Shown in pieces: positions 1 through 8,075 of a stretch of 64,000 nt of DNA; positions within the stretch are counted from its first letter, which is position 1; every line of letters starts with the position of its first letter. Source of the DNA: Pelovirga terrestris. GTDB taxonomy: Bacteria; Desulfobacterota; Desulfuromonadia; Desulfuromonadales; Geopsychrobacteraceae. The notes beneath the pieces were generated by a model. That model saw only the letters and a program-made list of their open reading frames with translations. It searched no databases and was not told the DNA's origin. The translations under genes were made by a program, and so were the position numbers. The DNA lies in assembly GCF_014773365.1 (NCBI RefSeq), contig NZ_JACWUN010000001.1, positions 186,001 through 250,000 of the forward strand, given 5' to 3'.

Positions 1-1330
1 TGATAAGGTGTCGCAACCGCTGCATGTGGTCGTGACTGGGATGGGTCCCGCCGGTCTTTTTTGTGCACTGACTCTGGCGGAAAGCGGTTGTCAGGTCACC
101 CTGCTGGAGCGCGGCAAACCGGTTGAACAACGTTTACCTGATGTGCGTCATTTCTGGGACCAGGGCGTTCTGGATGAAAACAGCAACGTACAATTTGGTG
201 AGGGCGGGGCCGGCACATTTTCTGATGGTAAACTGACCACCAGACTGAATCATCCCGGTATCGGCTACATCCTCTCCAGGCTCGTCGCCATGGGAGCCCC
301 GAGAGAAATTCAATATCAGGCAAAACCGCATATTGGTAGTGATCGCTTACGGCAAGTGCTTATCCGTTTTCGGCGGCACCTGATGGAGTTGGGCGTTAAT
401 ATCCGCTTTTCAAGCATGTTCAGTGGCTTTGCGATGAAGTCCGGCCAGGTTGCGGCAGTAACCATCAATCATCAAGAACACCTTCCGTGTGACCGGCTGG
501 TCATCGCACCGGGACACAGCGCGCGCGATACCTATCAGTTGTTGGCACAGGCCGGGGTCAAACTTGAAGCCAAAGCCTTTGCCATGGGTGTACGGGTGGA
601 ACATCCGCGAGAATTGATTAACCAGATCCAGTATGGTTTACCTGATCATCCGCAGTTGCCGGCAGCAGACTATCGTTTGACCTGGAACGACCCTGACAGC
701 GGTCGGGGTATCTATTCGTTTTGCATGTGCCCCGGTGGCGAGGTTATTAACGCTGCCTCTGAAGCTGGTGGTATAGTGGTTAATGGTATGAGTGATTTTC
801 GCCGCGCTGCTGCGCTATCGAACAGTGCGCTGGTGGTTACCGTTTCTCCGGCCGATTTTGCCCACCGCGGTGCGCTGGCCGGGGTGGAATTTCAGCGCAG
901 ATGGGAACGTGCCGCCTGGCGGGCTGGAGAACCGGGCTGGCGGGCTCCGGCCCAACCGTTGCTTGAATTTCTTCATGGACGGGGAGGGCGATTACATTCA
1001 AGCTGTCGTCCCGATGTTGTTCATGCCTGTCTTGATGATTGTTTGCCTGACTACGTTGCCAATGGCTTACGTCGTGCGCTACCATACTTTAATCGTAAGA
1101 TGCGTGGTTTTGTCAGTGAAGAGGCGACCCTGATCGGCGTGGAGACACGCACCTCTGCTCCCTTACGGATCCTGCGTAACAGTGCCGGTGAATCGGTCAG
1201 TCATCGAGGGCTTTTCCCGGCCGGGGAAGGTGCCGGCTATGCGGGTGGCATCATGAGCGCTGCCCTTGATGGCCTGAACACGGCAATTCATATCCTACGC
1301 ACAACCCAGATACAATTGAGGTCGAAGTGA
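1..1330 (+). CDS. NAD(P)/FAD-dependent oxidoreductase (COG2509-like), 5' end outside window
   Basis: This is a flavoprotein dehydrogenase of the uncharacterised COG2509 type. The Rossmann FAD-binding loop GMGPAG lies near the first visible GTG at 8, followed by LLERGKPVEQR and the characteristic FGEGGAGTFSDGKL motif. The C-terminal FAD loop is GLFPAGEGAGYAGG with a following alpha helix (SAALDGLNTA). The frame stays open to base 2 with no stop, and family members usually carry roughly 80-100 residues ahead of the GxGPAG loop. I therefore treat the gene as cut by the window edge rather than starting at GTG 8. Substrate is unknown. It overlaps the next gene by 4 bp (GTGA), so the two are probably co-transcribed. 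Confidence 0.8.
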   Translation, partial: DKVSQPLHVVVTGMGPAGLFCALTLAESGCQVTLLERGKPVEQRLPDVRHFWDQGVLDENSNVQFGEGGAGTFSDGKLTTRLNHPGIGYILSRLVAMGAPREIQYQAKPHIGSDRLRQVLIRFRRHLMELGVNIRFSSMFSGFAMKSGQVAAVTINHQEHLPCDRLVIAPGHSARDTYQLLAQAGVKLEAKAFAMGVRVEHPRELINQIQYGLPDHPQLPAADYRLTWNDPDSGRGIYSFCMCPGGEVINAASEAGGIVVNGMSDFRRAAALSNSALVVTVSPADFAHRGALAGVEFQRRWERAAWRAGEPGWRAPAQPLLEFLHGRGGRLHSSCRPDVVHACLDDCLPDYVANGLRRALPYFNRKMRGFVSEEATLIGVETRTSAPLRILRNSAGESVSHRGLFPAGEGAGYAGGIMSAALDGLNTAIHILRTTQIQLRSK

Positions 1331-2469
1331 AAGAAATTTACGTTAATCAAATAAAGGAACGCGATCGGGTCAGCAGCATTTTTCTAGTGCGCGACAAAAT
1401 CACTGCCATGGCAAAAAATGGCAAGCCCTATATGACTCTCAAGCTGATGGACAGTACCGGGGAGGTGGAAGCGAAGGTCTGGGATCGCATTGATGAACTG
1501 TCAAGCCATTTTGATGCTGACGATTTTATCCGGATTGAAGCTAAAGCTAGCGTTTATATGGGAAAGATGCAGCTGATTGTTCAGCAGTTGGATAAAGTTG
1601 CCGATGACGCGGTTGATATTGGTGACTTTCTGCCGGTCAGTAGTCGCTCTGCCGAGGAGATGCGAAACGAGCTGGACCAATTGCTTGATTCGCTGGAAAA
1701 TCCCTATATCCGTGATTTGTTGCGATCTTTTTTCGATGACCCTCGATTTTATCGTCTTTATTCACGGGCCCCGGCGGCAAAGTCAATGCATCACACCTAC
1801 ATTGGTGGTCTGCTGGAACATTCCCTGGCAGTGGCGGCTCTCGCCCTTGATGTTGCCAAGCGCTACCCTCAGGTTGATCGGGATCTGCTGATCAGTGGTG
1901 CGATGCTTCATGATGTAGGAAAAGTGCAGGAGTTATCTTTTGATCGCTCCTTTGGCTATACCGATGAGGGGAAGCTGTTGGGACACATTGTTATGGGTGT
2001 GCAGATGATTGAAGACCATGTACGGGCTATCCCCGGGTTTCCAGTGGAACTTTCAATGATGATCAAGCATCTGCTCCTATCTCACCACGGACAGTATGAT
2101 TTTGGTTCACCCAAAAGACCAAAATTTTTAGAAGCGGTTATCCTGAATTTTATCGATGATCTCGATTCCAAGATCAACGCGGTACAATTGCATGTTGAAA
2201 AAGAACAGCAGGATCACGGATGGACATCTTATCATCGGCTCTTCGATCGTTATTTCTACATGGGGCAACAAAATAAGCCGGAGCGGCAACAGCCCCCTGG
2301 CGATCCGAAGGTTGTTCCCCCCGCTGCAACGCCAGCATCCCGGCAACCCTCCGACCGTCAGCGTGACAGCCGGTATGAACGCCCCTTGGGTGCAACCTTG
2401 GGCGAGCAGCTGAAAAGTCGGAACCTCGATCTCTTTACCCAGATCAATGACAAAGGAGAGCCATCATGA
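1327..2469 (+). CDS. OB-fold/HD-domain 3'-5' exoribonuclease, YhaM-like
   Basis: The 380-residue protein has an N-terminal OB-fold nucleic-acid-binding region (about residues 1-100). A metal-dependent HD domain follows, seen as HHTYIGGLLEHSLAVA and GAMLHDVGKV (about 155-205), with a later HLLLSHHGQYDFGSPKRP segment. This order is that of YhaM-type 3'-5' exoribonucleases, which act on RNA and single-stranded DNA in the cytoplasm. The last 60 residues are Pro/Gln/Arg-rich and probably disordered. The start is GTG, overlapping the previous stop in a GTGA junction, and the stop overlaps the next ATG. The three genes look translationally coupled. Confidence 0.82.
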   Translation: MKEIYVNQIKERDRVSSIFLVRDKITAMAKNGKPYMTLKLMDSTGEVEAKVWDRIDELSSHFDADDFIRIEAKASVYMGKMQLIVQQLDKVADDAVDIGDFLPVSSRSAEEMRNELDQLLDSLENPYIRDLLRSFFDDPRFYRLYSRAPAAKSMHHTYIGGLLEHSLAVAALALDVAKRYPQVDRDLLISGAMLHDVGKVQELSFDRSFGYTDEGKLLGHIVMGVQMIEDHVRAIPGFPVELSMMIKHLLLSHHGQYDFGSPKRPKFLEAVILNFIDDLDSKINAVQLHVEKEQQDHGWTSYHRLFDRYFYMGQQNKPERQQPPGDPKVVPPAATPASRQPSDRQRDSRYERPLGATLGEQLKSRNLDLFTQINDKGEPS

Positions 2470-3089
2470 TCATGACCAGCTTGCCGACTGGCCCTTTAGA
2501 AGTGAATTGTTATCTCGTGGGCTGTGAAGATACCCGCAAAGCTGCAGTGATTGATCCCGGTGGCAATGTCAGCACTATTCTCGAGCTTTTGCGGCAGCAT
2601 GATTTGACCCTTGCCATGGTGATCAATACCCACGGCCATTTTGATCATATCGGTGCCAATCGGTCATTGCTTGAAAAAACCGGTTGCGACCTGTTGGTCC
2701 ATCAGGATGATGCCCCTTTGTTACAGCGTGCTGCCGAGCATGCGGCCTTGTTTGGGTTGTCCACCAGCCGTTCGCCGGAACCGACCCGTTTGCTAAAGGA
2801 TGGGGATGTCATCGAGCTTGGAAATTTGTCATTCAAGGTTATTCATACTCCCGGGCATTCACCGGGAGGTATTTGCCTGCAAGTTGAAGACTGTCTGTTT
2901 GTTGGCGACACCCTGTTCAGTGGATCAATTGGCCGAACTGATCTTCCTGGTGGCAATCATCAACAACTGATCAACAATATTAAGAACAAGCTGTTGTGCC
3001 TGGCCGCTGAAACCAGAGTCTATCCCGGCCATGGCCCGGCGACAACTATTGGTCTGGAAAAACACAACAACCCTTTTCTGGCAGGCTGA
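2466..3089 (+). CDS. MBL-fold metallohydrolase, glyoxalase II-like (YcbL type)
   Basis: The 207-residue metallo-beta-lactamase-fold hydrolase carries the full metal set: THGHFDH (about residues 57-63), the HTPGHSPGG histidine, GDTLF aspartate and the C-terminal YPGHGP histidine. It is close to the short YcbL/glyoxalase II-like group, which hydrolyses thioesters such as S-lactoylglutathione in the cytoplasm. It lacks the long C-terminal substrate domain of classical GloB, so the natural substrate is uncertain. The ATG overlaps the stop of the upstream exonuclease gene (ATGA). A second ATG sits two codons downstream and could be the real start. Confidence 0.8.
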   Translation: MIMTSLPTGPLEVNCYLVGCEDTRKAAVIDPGGNVSTILELLRQHDLTLAMVINTHGHFDHIGANRSLLEKTGCDLLVHQDDAPLLQRAAEHAALFGLSTSRSPEPTRLLKDGDVIELGNLSFKVIHTPGHSPGGICLQVEDCLFVGDTLFSGSIGRTDLPGGNHQQLINNIKNKLLCLAAETRVYPGHGPATTIGLEKHNNPFLAG

Positions 3090-3101
3090 TGAGGTTGGCA
3101 G

Positions 3102-4301
3102 ATGCTTAAAGGTAAAACCATTATCCTCGGCGTCAGTGGCGGCATTGCGGTCTACAAAGCGGTCGAACTGTTACGCTTGCTGACCAAAGCCGGGGTCAAG
3201 GTTCATGTGGTGATGACTCGATCGGCCTGTGAATTTGTTACACCCTTAACATTTCAGACCCTTTCCGGGCAGCCGGTGCATACCGAACTGTTCAACCTTT
3301 ATCAGGAACAGGAAATTGGTCATATTTCTCTGGCCGACCGGGCTGATTTGTTCATCCTTGCGCCGGCAACAGCCAACCTTATCGGCAGGATCGCTCAAGG
3401 ACTGGCCGATGATCTGTTGACAACTACGGTGCTGGCTACCAAGGCCCCAGTGTTGATTGTGCCGGCAATGAACACCAATATGTATGAAAATCCACTCTAT
3501 CAACGCAACGAACAACGGTTGCGTGAGGTTGGTTATCACCTGCTTGAACCGGTGTATGGAGAGCTGGCCTGTGGTTGGACAGGCCAGGGAAAAATGCCTG
3601 ATCCGCAGGATATCGTTGATGCTGCCGAGGACGTCCTGACCGGCAAAGATCTGGCCGGTTGCCGTATCTTGGTCAGTGCGGGTCCGACCCGCGAAGAAAT
3701 CGATCCGGTGCGCTATCTGTCCAACCGCTCCTCCGGTCGCATGGGGTTTGCCATCGCCGCTGCAGCTCGTCGCCGTGGTGCCATAGTGACTCTGGTCGCC
3801 GGCCCGGTTCAGCTGATGCCACCGGCAGGGGTGGAGGTTGTTTCTGTTGTTTCTGCCCGGCAGATGCATGAGGTCATGCTTGGCCGTTTTGCTGCTGCTG
3901 ATGTTGTGATCAAAGCGGCCGCAGTCGCCGATTATCGTCCAATGATCCGTCAGCAGCAAAAAATGAAGAAAAAGTCGGAAGAGTTCATTCTTGATCTGGA
4001 AAAAACCCCGGATATTCTAGCTGAATTGGGGCAACGTAAAGCGCATCAGATCCTCGTCGGTTTTGCCGCTGAAACAGAGGATTTATTAGAGCATGCCAGG
4101 AAAAAACTGGTTAGTAAGAATCTTGACATGATCGTTGCCAACGATGTGTCGATCCCGGGCGCAGGCTTCGATGTAGATACTAATATTGTTCGTTTTATTT
4201 ATCGTAATGGTGAAATGGAAAACCTGGAGTTAATGAGCAAAACTGACGTGGCCAACCACTTGCTTGATCGTATTTGCCCGCTTTGGAAGAAAACCTGTTA
4301 G
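3102..4301 (+). CDS. coaBC: Bifunctional phosphopantothenoylcysteine decarboxylase/phosphopantothenate-cysteine ligase
   Basis: This is the fused enzyme for two consecutive steps of coenzyme A synthesis. The N-terminal CoaC flavoprotein half (about 1-180) shows GVSGGIAVYK, the PAMNTNMYENP substrate motif and the catalytic cysteine in ELACGWTGQG. The C-terminal CoaB half begins at SAGPTREEIDPVRY and contains NRSSGRMG, KAAAVADYRP and the lysine-bearing KTPDIL region. Length (399 aa) is normal for the fusion. It lies 12 bp after the hydrolase gene in the same operon. CoaD, the next but one CoA enzyme, is also in this window (45699-46187), but unlinked. Confidence 0.95.
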   Translation: MLKGKTIILGVSGGIAVYKAVELLRLLTKAGVKVHVVMTRSACEFVTPLTFQTLSGQPVHTELFNLYQEQEIGHISLADRADLFILAPATANLIGRIAQGLADDLLTTTVLATKAPVLIVPAMNTNMYENPLYQRNEQRLREVGYHLLEPVYGELACGWTGQGKMPDPQDIVDAAEDVLTGKDLAGCRILVSAGPTREEIDPVRYLSNRSSGRMGFAIAAAARRRGAIVTLVAGPVQLMPPAGVEVVSVVSARQMHEVMLGRFAAADVVIKAAAVADYRPMIRQQQKMKKKSEEFILDLEKTPDILAELGQRKAHQILVGFAAETEDLLEHARKKLVSKNLDMIVANDVSIPGAGFDVDTNIVRFIYRNGEMENLELMSKTDVANHLLDRICPLWKKTC

Positions 4302-4366
4302 TTTCTGTAGGGCGGGCAAGCAGTTCACTCCCACATTAAAATACAGGTGTGTTCGGTCCGGAAACC

Positions 4367-5278
4367 TCAAACGACAGTAAAAAGGGGCAATATCTCATCC
4401 GGATTGGTGATTCCGAGGCGGAACCGCTTGCGCAGCTCTTGCAGAATCAGATCAGCGTCTTCCTGCTCCAGTTTGCCGTCAAGCCATAGCAGTTTCATGT
4501 TTTTACGAATCAGGTTGGAAGCGGTCAAGGCCCGGTCGCCGGTTGGATCGGCGTTCCAGTAGGGGCTTTGCTCATCACTGAGAATGCTGAAGACCGCTTC
4601 CAGGCCAAGAGCCATATATTCATCGTGTTCTGCGCGATCAAAGGGCCAACGGGAATGAGTGGCAATCGTTTTAACCATTTTCTGCCAACGATTTAAGCGG
4701 CTGATCAGCATCATCGAATTAAAGATCTGCTTATTGGTACCAAAAGAAAAAATGGTATCAGAGATGGATCCGCTAAGGACCTTGTCGAGCTGACGATTAT
4801 TGCGTTTGGCCAGTTGCTGGGCAATCTGCCAGGTTTCCTTTTTAACGCCGATATCGGCCCGAATTTCCCAATAGGCGTGGTTGTGAAAGGTGGTGTTGAA
4901 GGTCATGGCCAGCTTATAGGGGACAAAATAGTTATGTGCGACCGTATCAGCGGCCAGGTGGGATAAGTAGCCGTAAGCGCAAGCTTCAGCCTCTGGTCCG
5001 GCTTTTTTGCCGCGCTCAAGGATTTTACGACCGATCCGCCAGTTATGGCAATGTTCAAGGTGATGAGTGTGTTTTTTCCCCAGGGTGATGTCGGCAGCTA
5101 TGCAGCCGTAGAGGTAGTCGAGGGGGTAGGCCGCAAGCAGCGCCTGCAGTGCTTGGGGCAAGACCGTCGGCGCCGCCAGAACGCGCAGACAGGTTCCCAG
5201 ATGGACACCGGCACCCCATGCATAAACAGGCTCCGGCAGTAAAACAAACAACAGCGTCAAGATCAGAAAAGGGAACAT
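4367..5278 (-). CDS. Secreted zinc-dependent phospholipase C-like protein
   Basis: The 303-residue protein has a clear signal peptide (about 1-20, ending PVYA). The predicted mature N-terminus is WGAGVHLG. In the zinc phospholipase C / S1-P1 nuclease fold the mature N-terminal Trp is itself a zinc ligand, so A|WGAGVH fits well. Further histidines typical of the three-zinc site are seen in KHTHHLEHCHNW and YLSHLAADTVAHN. Export to the periplasm or outside is expected. The substrate could be phospholipid, but the family also includes proteins of unknown role. It is divergent from the uracil-DNA glycosylase gene with only about 56 bp between starts. Confidence 0.75.
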   Translation of the reverse strand: MFPFLILTLLFVLLPEPVYAWGAGVHLGTCLRVLAAPTVLPQALQALLAAYPLDYLYGCIAADITLGKKHTHHLEHCHNWRIGRKILERGKKAGPEAEACAYGYLSHLAADTVAHNYFVPYKLAMTFNTTFHNHAYWEIRADIGVKKETWQIAQQLAKRNNRQLDKVLSGSISDTIFSFGTNKQIFNSMMLISRLNRWQKMVKTIATHSRWPFDRAEHDEYMALGLEAVFSILSDEQSPYWNADPTGDRALTASNLIRKNMKLLWLDGKLEQEDADLILQELRKRFRLGITNPDEILPLFTVV

Positions 5279-5334
5279 ATCCAGCCCTTTGTGGTCATTT
5301 TTATTACAATAGAAGAGATCTGAGCCATAAGTTC

Positions 5335-6069
5335 ATGACAGATAAATTATACCACGAATGCTACACTCTTGTCTGTCAAGCCCGCCGTCTTCTAGAGGAA
5401 TTAGAGGAATTAGGTTTTAACCCTCCAGCACCTCTAGACACCAGGCAAAACAGGCTGATTGACACGGTCGCTCCCGCTGTTATGCCACCGTCAGTAGTGG
5501 GAGAAACGTTGTCGGATCTGCGCTCGGAGGTTGAGCTGTGTTGTGCCTGTCCTCTGCATGAAACACGCAAAACTGTCGTTTTTGGACGGGGCAATCCGGC
5601 GGCCAATCTGGTGTTTGTCGGTGAAGCCCCCGGTCATGAGGAAGATCAACAGGGCGAGCCCTTCGTCGGCGAGGCGGGGCGGTTGCTTGAGCGCATTCTG
5701 TTTGCCATGGGATTGTCAGCAGACGACGTCTATATCTGTAATCTGATCAAGTGTCGTCCACCGGCAAACCGGGATCCCCACGCCAACGAGGTAGTGGCGT
5801 GTGAACCCTATCTTAAGCGCCAACTGGCGCTGCTTAAACCTACAATCATCGTAACTTTGGGCCGTTTTGCCGCACAAACCCTGCTGGGAGTTCAGACTCC
5901 GGTCAGTCGCCTGCGCGGACAATGGCACAGCTATGAGGGTGTTGCTCTCATGCCGACCTTTCATCCAGCCTATCTGCTGCGTTCACCGCAGGAAAAAAAA
6001 CAGGTATGGGAGGATATGACTAAGGTAAAACAACGGCTGGGACTCGTAAGCGTTACGCCAACAGATTAA
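5335..6069 (+). CDS. Type 4 (Fe-S) uracil-DNA glycosylase
   Basis: This enzyme removes uracil from DNA. It shows the family 4 motifs GEAPGHEEDQQGEPFVG and HPAYLLRSP, and the four 4Fe-4S cysteines: CxxC in ELCCACPL, and the pair in KCRPPANRDP and VACEPY. I place the start at ATG 5335 (MTDKLYHE), giving 244 aa. An upstream extension of the frame to 5149 would lie inside the divergent phospholipase gene and has no domain. An N-terminal extension of about 60 residues before the glycosylase core is common in this family. The 3' end overlaps the convergent hypothetical gene by 17 bp. Confidence 0.9.
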   Translation: MTDKLYHECYTLVCQARRLLEELEELGFNPPAPLDTRQNRLIDTVAPAVMPPSVVGETLSDLRSEVELCCACPLHETRKTVVFGRGNPAANLVFVGEAPGHEEDQQGEPFVGEAGRLLERILFAMGLSADDVYICNLIKCRPPANRDPHANEVVACEPYLKRQLALLKPTIIVTLGRFAAQTLLGVQTPVSRLRGQWHSYEGVALMPTFHPAYLLRSPQEKKQVWEDMTKVKQRLGLVSVTPTD

Positions 6070-6421
6070 CAAAACTGCCTGGCGAGGGCAGGTCGTTGAG
6101 GTTCTGTCCATAGCGTTCGATGAGTTGCTGGTTGCGTTCGCTAATACCGTATTTTGCGGTATATGAGTGGACCGGGGTATCTTCTTCGAGGATCATATTG
6201 CGCCACTGGTTCTGTTGTGCAGGGGGACGCCGAATGGGGTTGTAAAGATCAACATATTCAGCGTCGATGATCGGTTGGGAGGTAGACCGGTAGCGATCCG
6301 TAGCAGACGCAACTGTTGCCTGGCGGTTTTTCGGGGTGACCGGGGGAGCGGCATGGCCCTGCTGGGTTGTTATTGCCCGCGCCGCCAGTCCCGCAGTCAT
6401 GTCAGATCCACTAATATTCAC
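6053..6421 (-). CDS. Hypothetical protein, 122 aa
   Basis: I do not recognise a family. The N-terminal half is rich in Ala, Thr, Gln and Pro and looks disordered. The C-terminal half is more ordered and charged (HSYTAKYGISERNQQLIERYG). There is no signal peptide or membrane segment. The frame opens with GTG at 6421; an ATG seven codons in (6400) with GGA upstream is an alternative start. It converges on and overlaps the uracil-DNA glycosylase gene by 17 bp. It lies 53 bp after the lipoprotein gene on the same strand, so the two may share a transcript. It could be non-coding; the absence of stops over 369 bp is the main support. Confidence 0.5.
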   Translation of the reverse strand: MNISGSDMTAGLAARAITTQQGHAAPPVTPKNRQATVASATDRYRSTSQPIIDAEYVDLYNPIRRPPAQQNQWRNMILEEDTPVHSYTAKYGISERNQQLIERYGQNLNDLPSPGSFVNLLA

Positions 6422-6474
6422 AGCCCGGCTCTTGCTCTGCTGGAGTTAAGGTCGTCGCAAATGGTGTTCTTCTA

Positions 6475-6831
6475 CTACCTTCTGGGATCCTCTGGCAGGA
6501 TGCGAACCAGCCGCCATCCCTTAGCTTCCATGCAGACGCGGTAGAGTCTGCTAAGTTCTTCCTGATAACGCATTTGGGCAAAATGATCGCGCCAGATCCA
6601 GTCATCAACATAGTACCTGTCATGATAATAGAAGGGGCGGTAGAAAGGGAAGAGGGAATCACCATAGGGATAGTAAGGGTAGCGCGCCTCGCGCTGAGCT
6701 ATTTGGCGACATTCTTTTTGTGCCTGTTGTAATTCCAAATCGCCAAGCCCCTCATTGTGCTCCCATACCAATGCTGGGCGACCGGCACATCCGGTTAAAA
6801 GTATGAGCAGGAACAGCATGATTATTTTCAT
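6475..6831 (-). CDS. Small predicted lipoprotein, Tyr-rich
   Basis: The 118-residue protein begins with a lipoprotein signal (MKIIMLFLLILLTGCAG) with lipobox LTGC, so Cys15 should be lipidated and the protein held at the envelope. A glutamine/glutamate-rich helix follows. The centre is dominated by aromatic residues (RYPYYPYGDSLFPFYRPFYY), then a helix ends in CMEAKGW. That ending resembles the short C-terminal motif of several small outer-membrane lipoproteins. Function is unknown. Ribosome binding sequence GGAGG precedes the ATG. It lies upstream of the hypothetical gene at 6053-6421. Confidence 0.7.
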   Translation of the reverse strand: MKIIMLFLLILLTGCAGRPALVWEHNEGLGDLELQQAQKECRQIAQREARYPYYPYGDSLFPFYRPFYYHDRYYVDDWIWRDHFAQMRYQEELSRLYRVCMEAKGWRLVRILPEDPRR

Positions 6832-6877
6832 GGGTGCCTCCGACTTGTAGAATTTTCTCTTTATTATACCTTGAGAA

Positions 6878-6923
6878 GTAACTATTCACCACTGTCCGTG
6901 CGCAGGGTCGGGGTTTCTGTGGC
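6878..6923 (+). repeat. Dispersed element copy A (diverged, half element)
   Basis: The sequence matches the left half of the longer copy at 7603-7745: GTAACTATTCA, then TCC, GCGCAGGGTC and CTGTGGC in the same order, with several substitutions. The right terminal repeat is not recognisable. It lies just upstream of the promoter of the tautomerase gene. Confidence 0.5.
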
Positions 6924-6934
6924 AAATTTGGTTC

Positions 6935-6962
6935 TTGATTCTTTCACCGCTGGGGTTATAAT
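6935..6962 (+). promoter_or_regulatory. Sigma70-type promoter of the tautomerase gene
   Basis: TTGATT (6935-6940) and a perfect TATAAT (6957-6962) are separated by 16 bp, about 37 bp upstream of the tautomerase ATG. This is the best consensus promoter I saw in the window. Assignment is by eye. Confidence 0.6.
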
Positions 6963-6999
6963 CAGGTTTCAGACGTTGCTTTAATGAAAGGAGAAACAA

Positions 7000-7197
7000 A
7001 TGCCGGTTGTTACTGTACGTACAGTTGAGGGAATCAGCGCAGAAAAAAAAGAAGAGCTCATGGAGCGGATTACCACTGCACTAAAAGAGGTTCTTGGCAA
7101 AAACCCCGAAGCTACTCATGTCGTTATTGAAGAGATTCCGCCCGAGAACTGGGGAATTCGTGGTAAAACCGTAGCGGCAATCCGTTCCGGAAAATAG
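7000..7197 (+). CDS. 4-oxalocrotonate tautomerase family protein
   Basis: The 65-residue protein starts MPVVTVRTVEG. Removal of Met exposes Pro1, the catalytic base of the 4-oxalocrotonate tautomerase family. The rest follows the family's beta-alpha-beta pattern, with EEIPPENWGIRGKT near the C-terminus. These enzymes assemble as small oligomers and interconvert enol and keto acids. The actual substrate cannot be read from sequence, and no aromatic degradation genes are nearby. A good ribosome binding site (AAAGGAG) lies seven bases before the ATG. The gene is monocistronic, with its own promoter and a terminator at 7218-7249. Confidence 0.85.
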   Translation: MPVVTVRTVEGISAEKKEELMERITTALKEVLGKNPEATHVVIEEIPPENWGIRGKTVAAIRSGK

Positions 7198-7217
7198 AAC
7201 ATTTTGTAGTTTTCATA

Positions 7218-7249
7218 AAAAACGGTTGTCCTGTCGGACAACCGTTTTT
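7218..7249. terminator. Bidirectional intrinsic terminator
   Basis: A 14-bp perfect stem (AAAAACGGTTGTCC with its complement) encloses a TGTC loop and has A and T runs on its flanks. It lies between the convergent tautomerase and ArsR-type genes and can serve both. Confidence 0.9.
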
Positions 7250-7269
7250 GTTTCAGGGAGTGGTGCTGG

Positions 7270-7587
7270 TTATTTTGTCGCGGTTACATGTTGTAGCAGG
7301 GCAGTAACAATCCGGATCGCTTCCGGTGATGTGACCTGGTAATAAACCTCGACCCCTTCGCGTCGACCGATGATAATGTTTTTATTTTTCAGTAAAGCCA
7401 GATGCTGGGATACGGTCGCCTGAGGCAGACCCAGGCATTCCCAGATTTTTTTGACATTGCAGGCCTGGGAAATCAACCCGACAACAATCTTCAGCCGTAT
7501 CGGGTGACCGAGAACTTTTAGTATTTCAGACTCACGATCATAATCAATTCCACTTTCAAAAGGCGTATCCGATCCTGTTTGCGCCAT
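7270..7587 (-). CDS. ArsR/SmtB-type winged-helix repressor
   Basis: The 105-residue protein has a classic ArsR winged helix: KVLGHPIRLKIVVGL, recognition helix LPQATVSQHLALLKNK, and a wing GRREGVEVYYQV. A lone Cys (SQACNVKKIWEC, two Cys in the segment) could bind metal or react with thiols. The usual ELCVCDL metal box is replaced by QACNVKK. I place the start at ATG 7587 because AGGAGA sits seven bases upstream. The longer open frame to 7689 would translate through the dispersed repeat. No obvious regulated neighbour adjoins it. Confidence 0.85.
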   Translation of the reverse strand: MAQTGSDTPFESGIDYDRESEILKVLGHPIRLKIVVGLISQACNVKKIWECLGLPQATVSQHLALLKNKNIIIGRREGVEVYYQVTSPEAIRIVTALLQHVTATK

Positions 7588-7602
7588 ATTTATTCTCCTG
7601 TT

Positions 7603-7745
7603 GTAACTATTCAGCTCTATCCTCGCGCAGGGTCTTTGGATCCTGTGGCCAGTTTTTTTGTCGCAATGGACGGCGACAAAAGCGGTCATGGATGACGAAA
7701 AGCGACCCTTGACATAGGATTTTCGACCCGGTGCAGAACAGATAC
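7603..7745 (+). repeat. Dispersed inverted-repeat element copy B (long form, 143 bp)
   Basis: The ends GTAACTATTCAGCTC and GGTGCAGAACAGATAC form an imperfect terminal inverted repeat. Inside are GGATCCTGTGGCC, a palindromic GTCGC-ATGGACGGCGAC block, GCGGTCATGGATGAC and CCTTGACATAGGAT. The same order recurs, inverted, at 46843-46997. It begins 15 bp upstream of the ArsR-type start codon and so lies in that gene's leader or promoter. Confidence 0.75.
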
Positions 7746-8075
7746 CTCCTGTTTGGCTTTCGTCCGGAAGCGAATCATTGATACCATCGTGGCATCAATC
7801 TGTCGCCTTGCTTGTACGGTTTACATGTATACTCTAGAGGATTAAGGTCTTGATTTTTTCGACCCGAATCCAGCATTCGATTGCCGAAGTGATCGCTGTA
7901 TGGTATTCATCCTGAGTTTACGGATGGACACTATTTATTTTTGAATATATATTCATATATTAGTTTACAGTTTTACTGCAGGTCAACAGCTGAATGCGAT
8001 ATACGTATGAGTTATTCTTTGTCTACTTCCCTGGTTTTTTCGTTATGCTAATTTCTATCAAGAGAGCTTTCACTG
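7746..8075. other. Gene-free spacer upstream of ppaC
   Basis: No open frame is convincing here. The stretch includes a small hairpin (ATTGATACC-ATCG-TGGCATCAAT region, about 7776-7800) and an AT-rich tract around 7940-7970 (repeated ATAT/TTCATA). A weak TTGTCT...TATGCT pair (8019-8049, 19-bp spacing) could be the ppaC promoter. Confidence 0.4.

Noticed and set aside
3246-3959. 237-codon open frame on the minus strand inside coaBC
   Set aside because: It is antisense to conserved CoaBC motifs, has no ribosome binding site and is low in recognisable structure. It is a shadow of the real gene.
5149-5334. Longer N-terminus for the uracil-DNA glycosylase
   Set aside because: The extension overlaps the divergent phospholipase-like gene's signal peptide region and encodes no recognisable domain.
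7588-7689. Longer N-terminus for the ArsR-type regulator
   Set aside because: It would read through dispersed element copy B, and AGGAGA sits at the shorter start.
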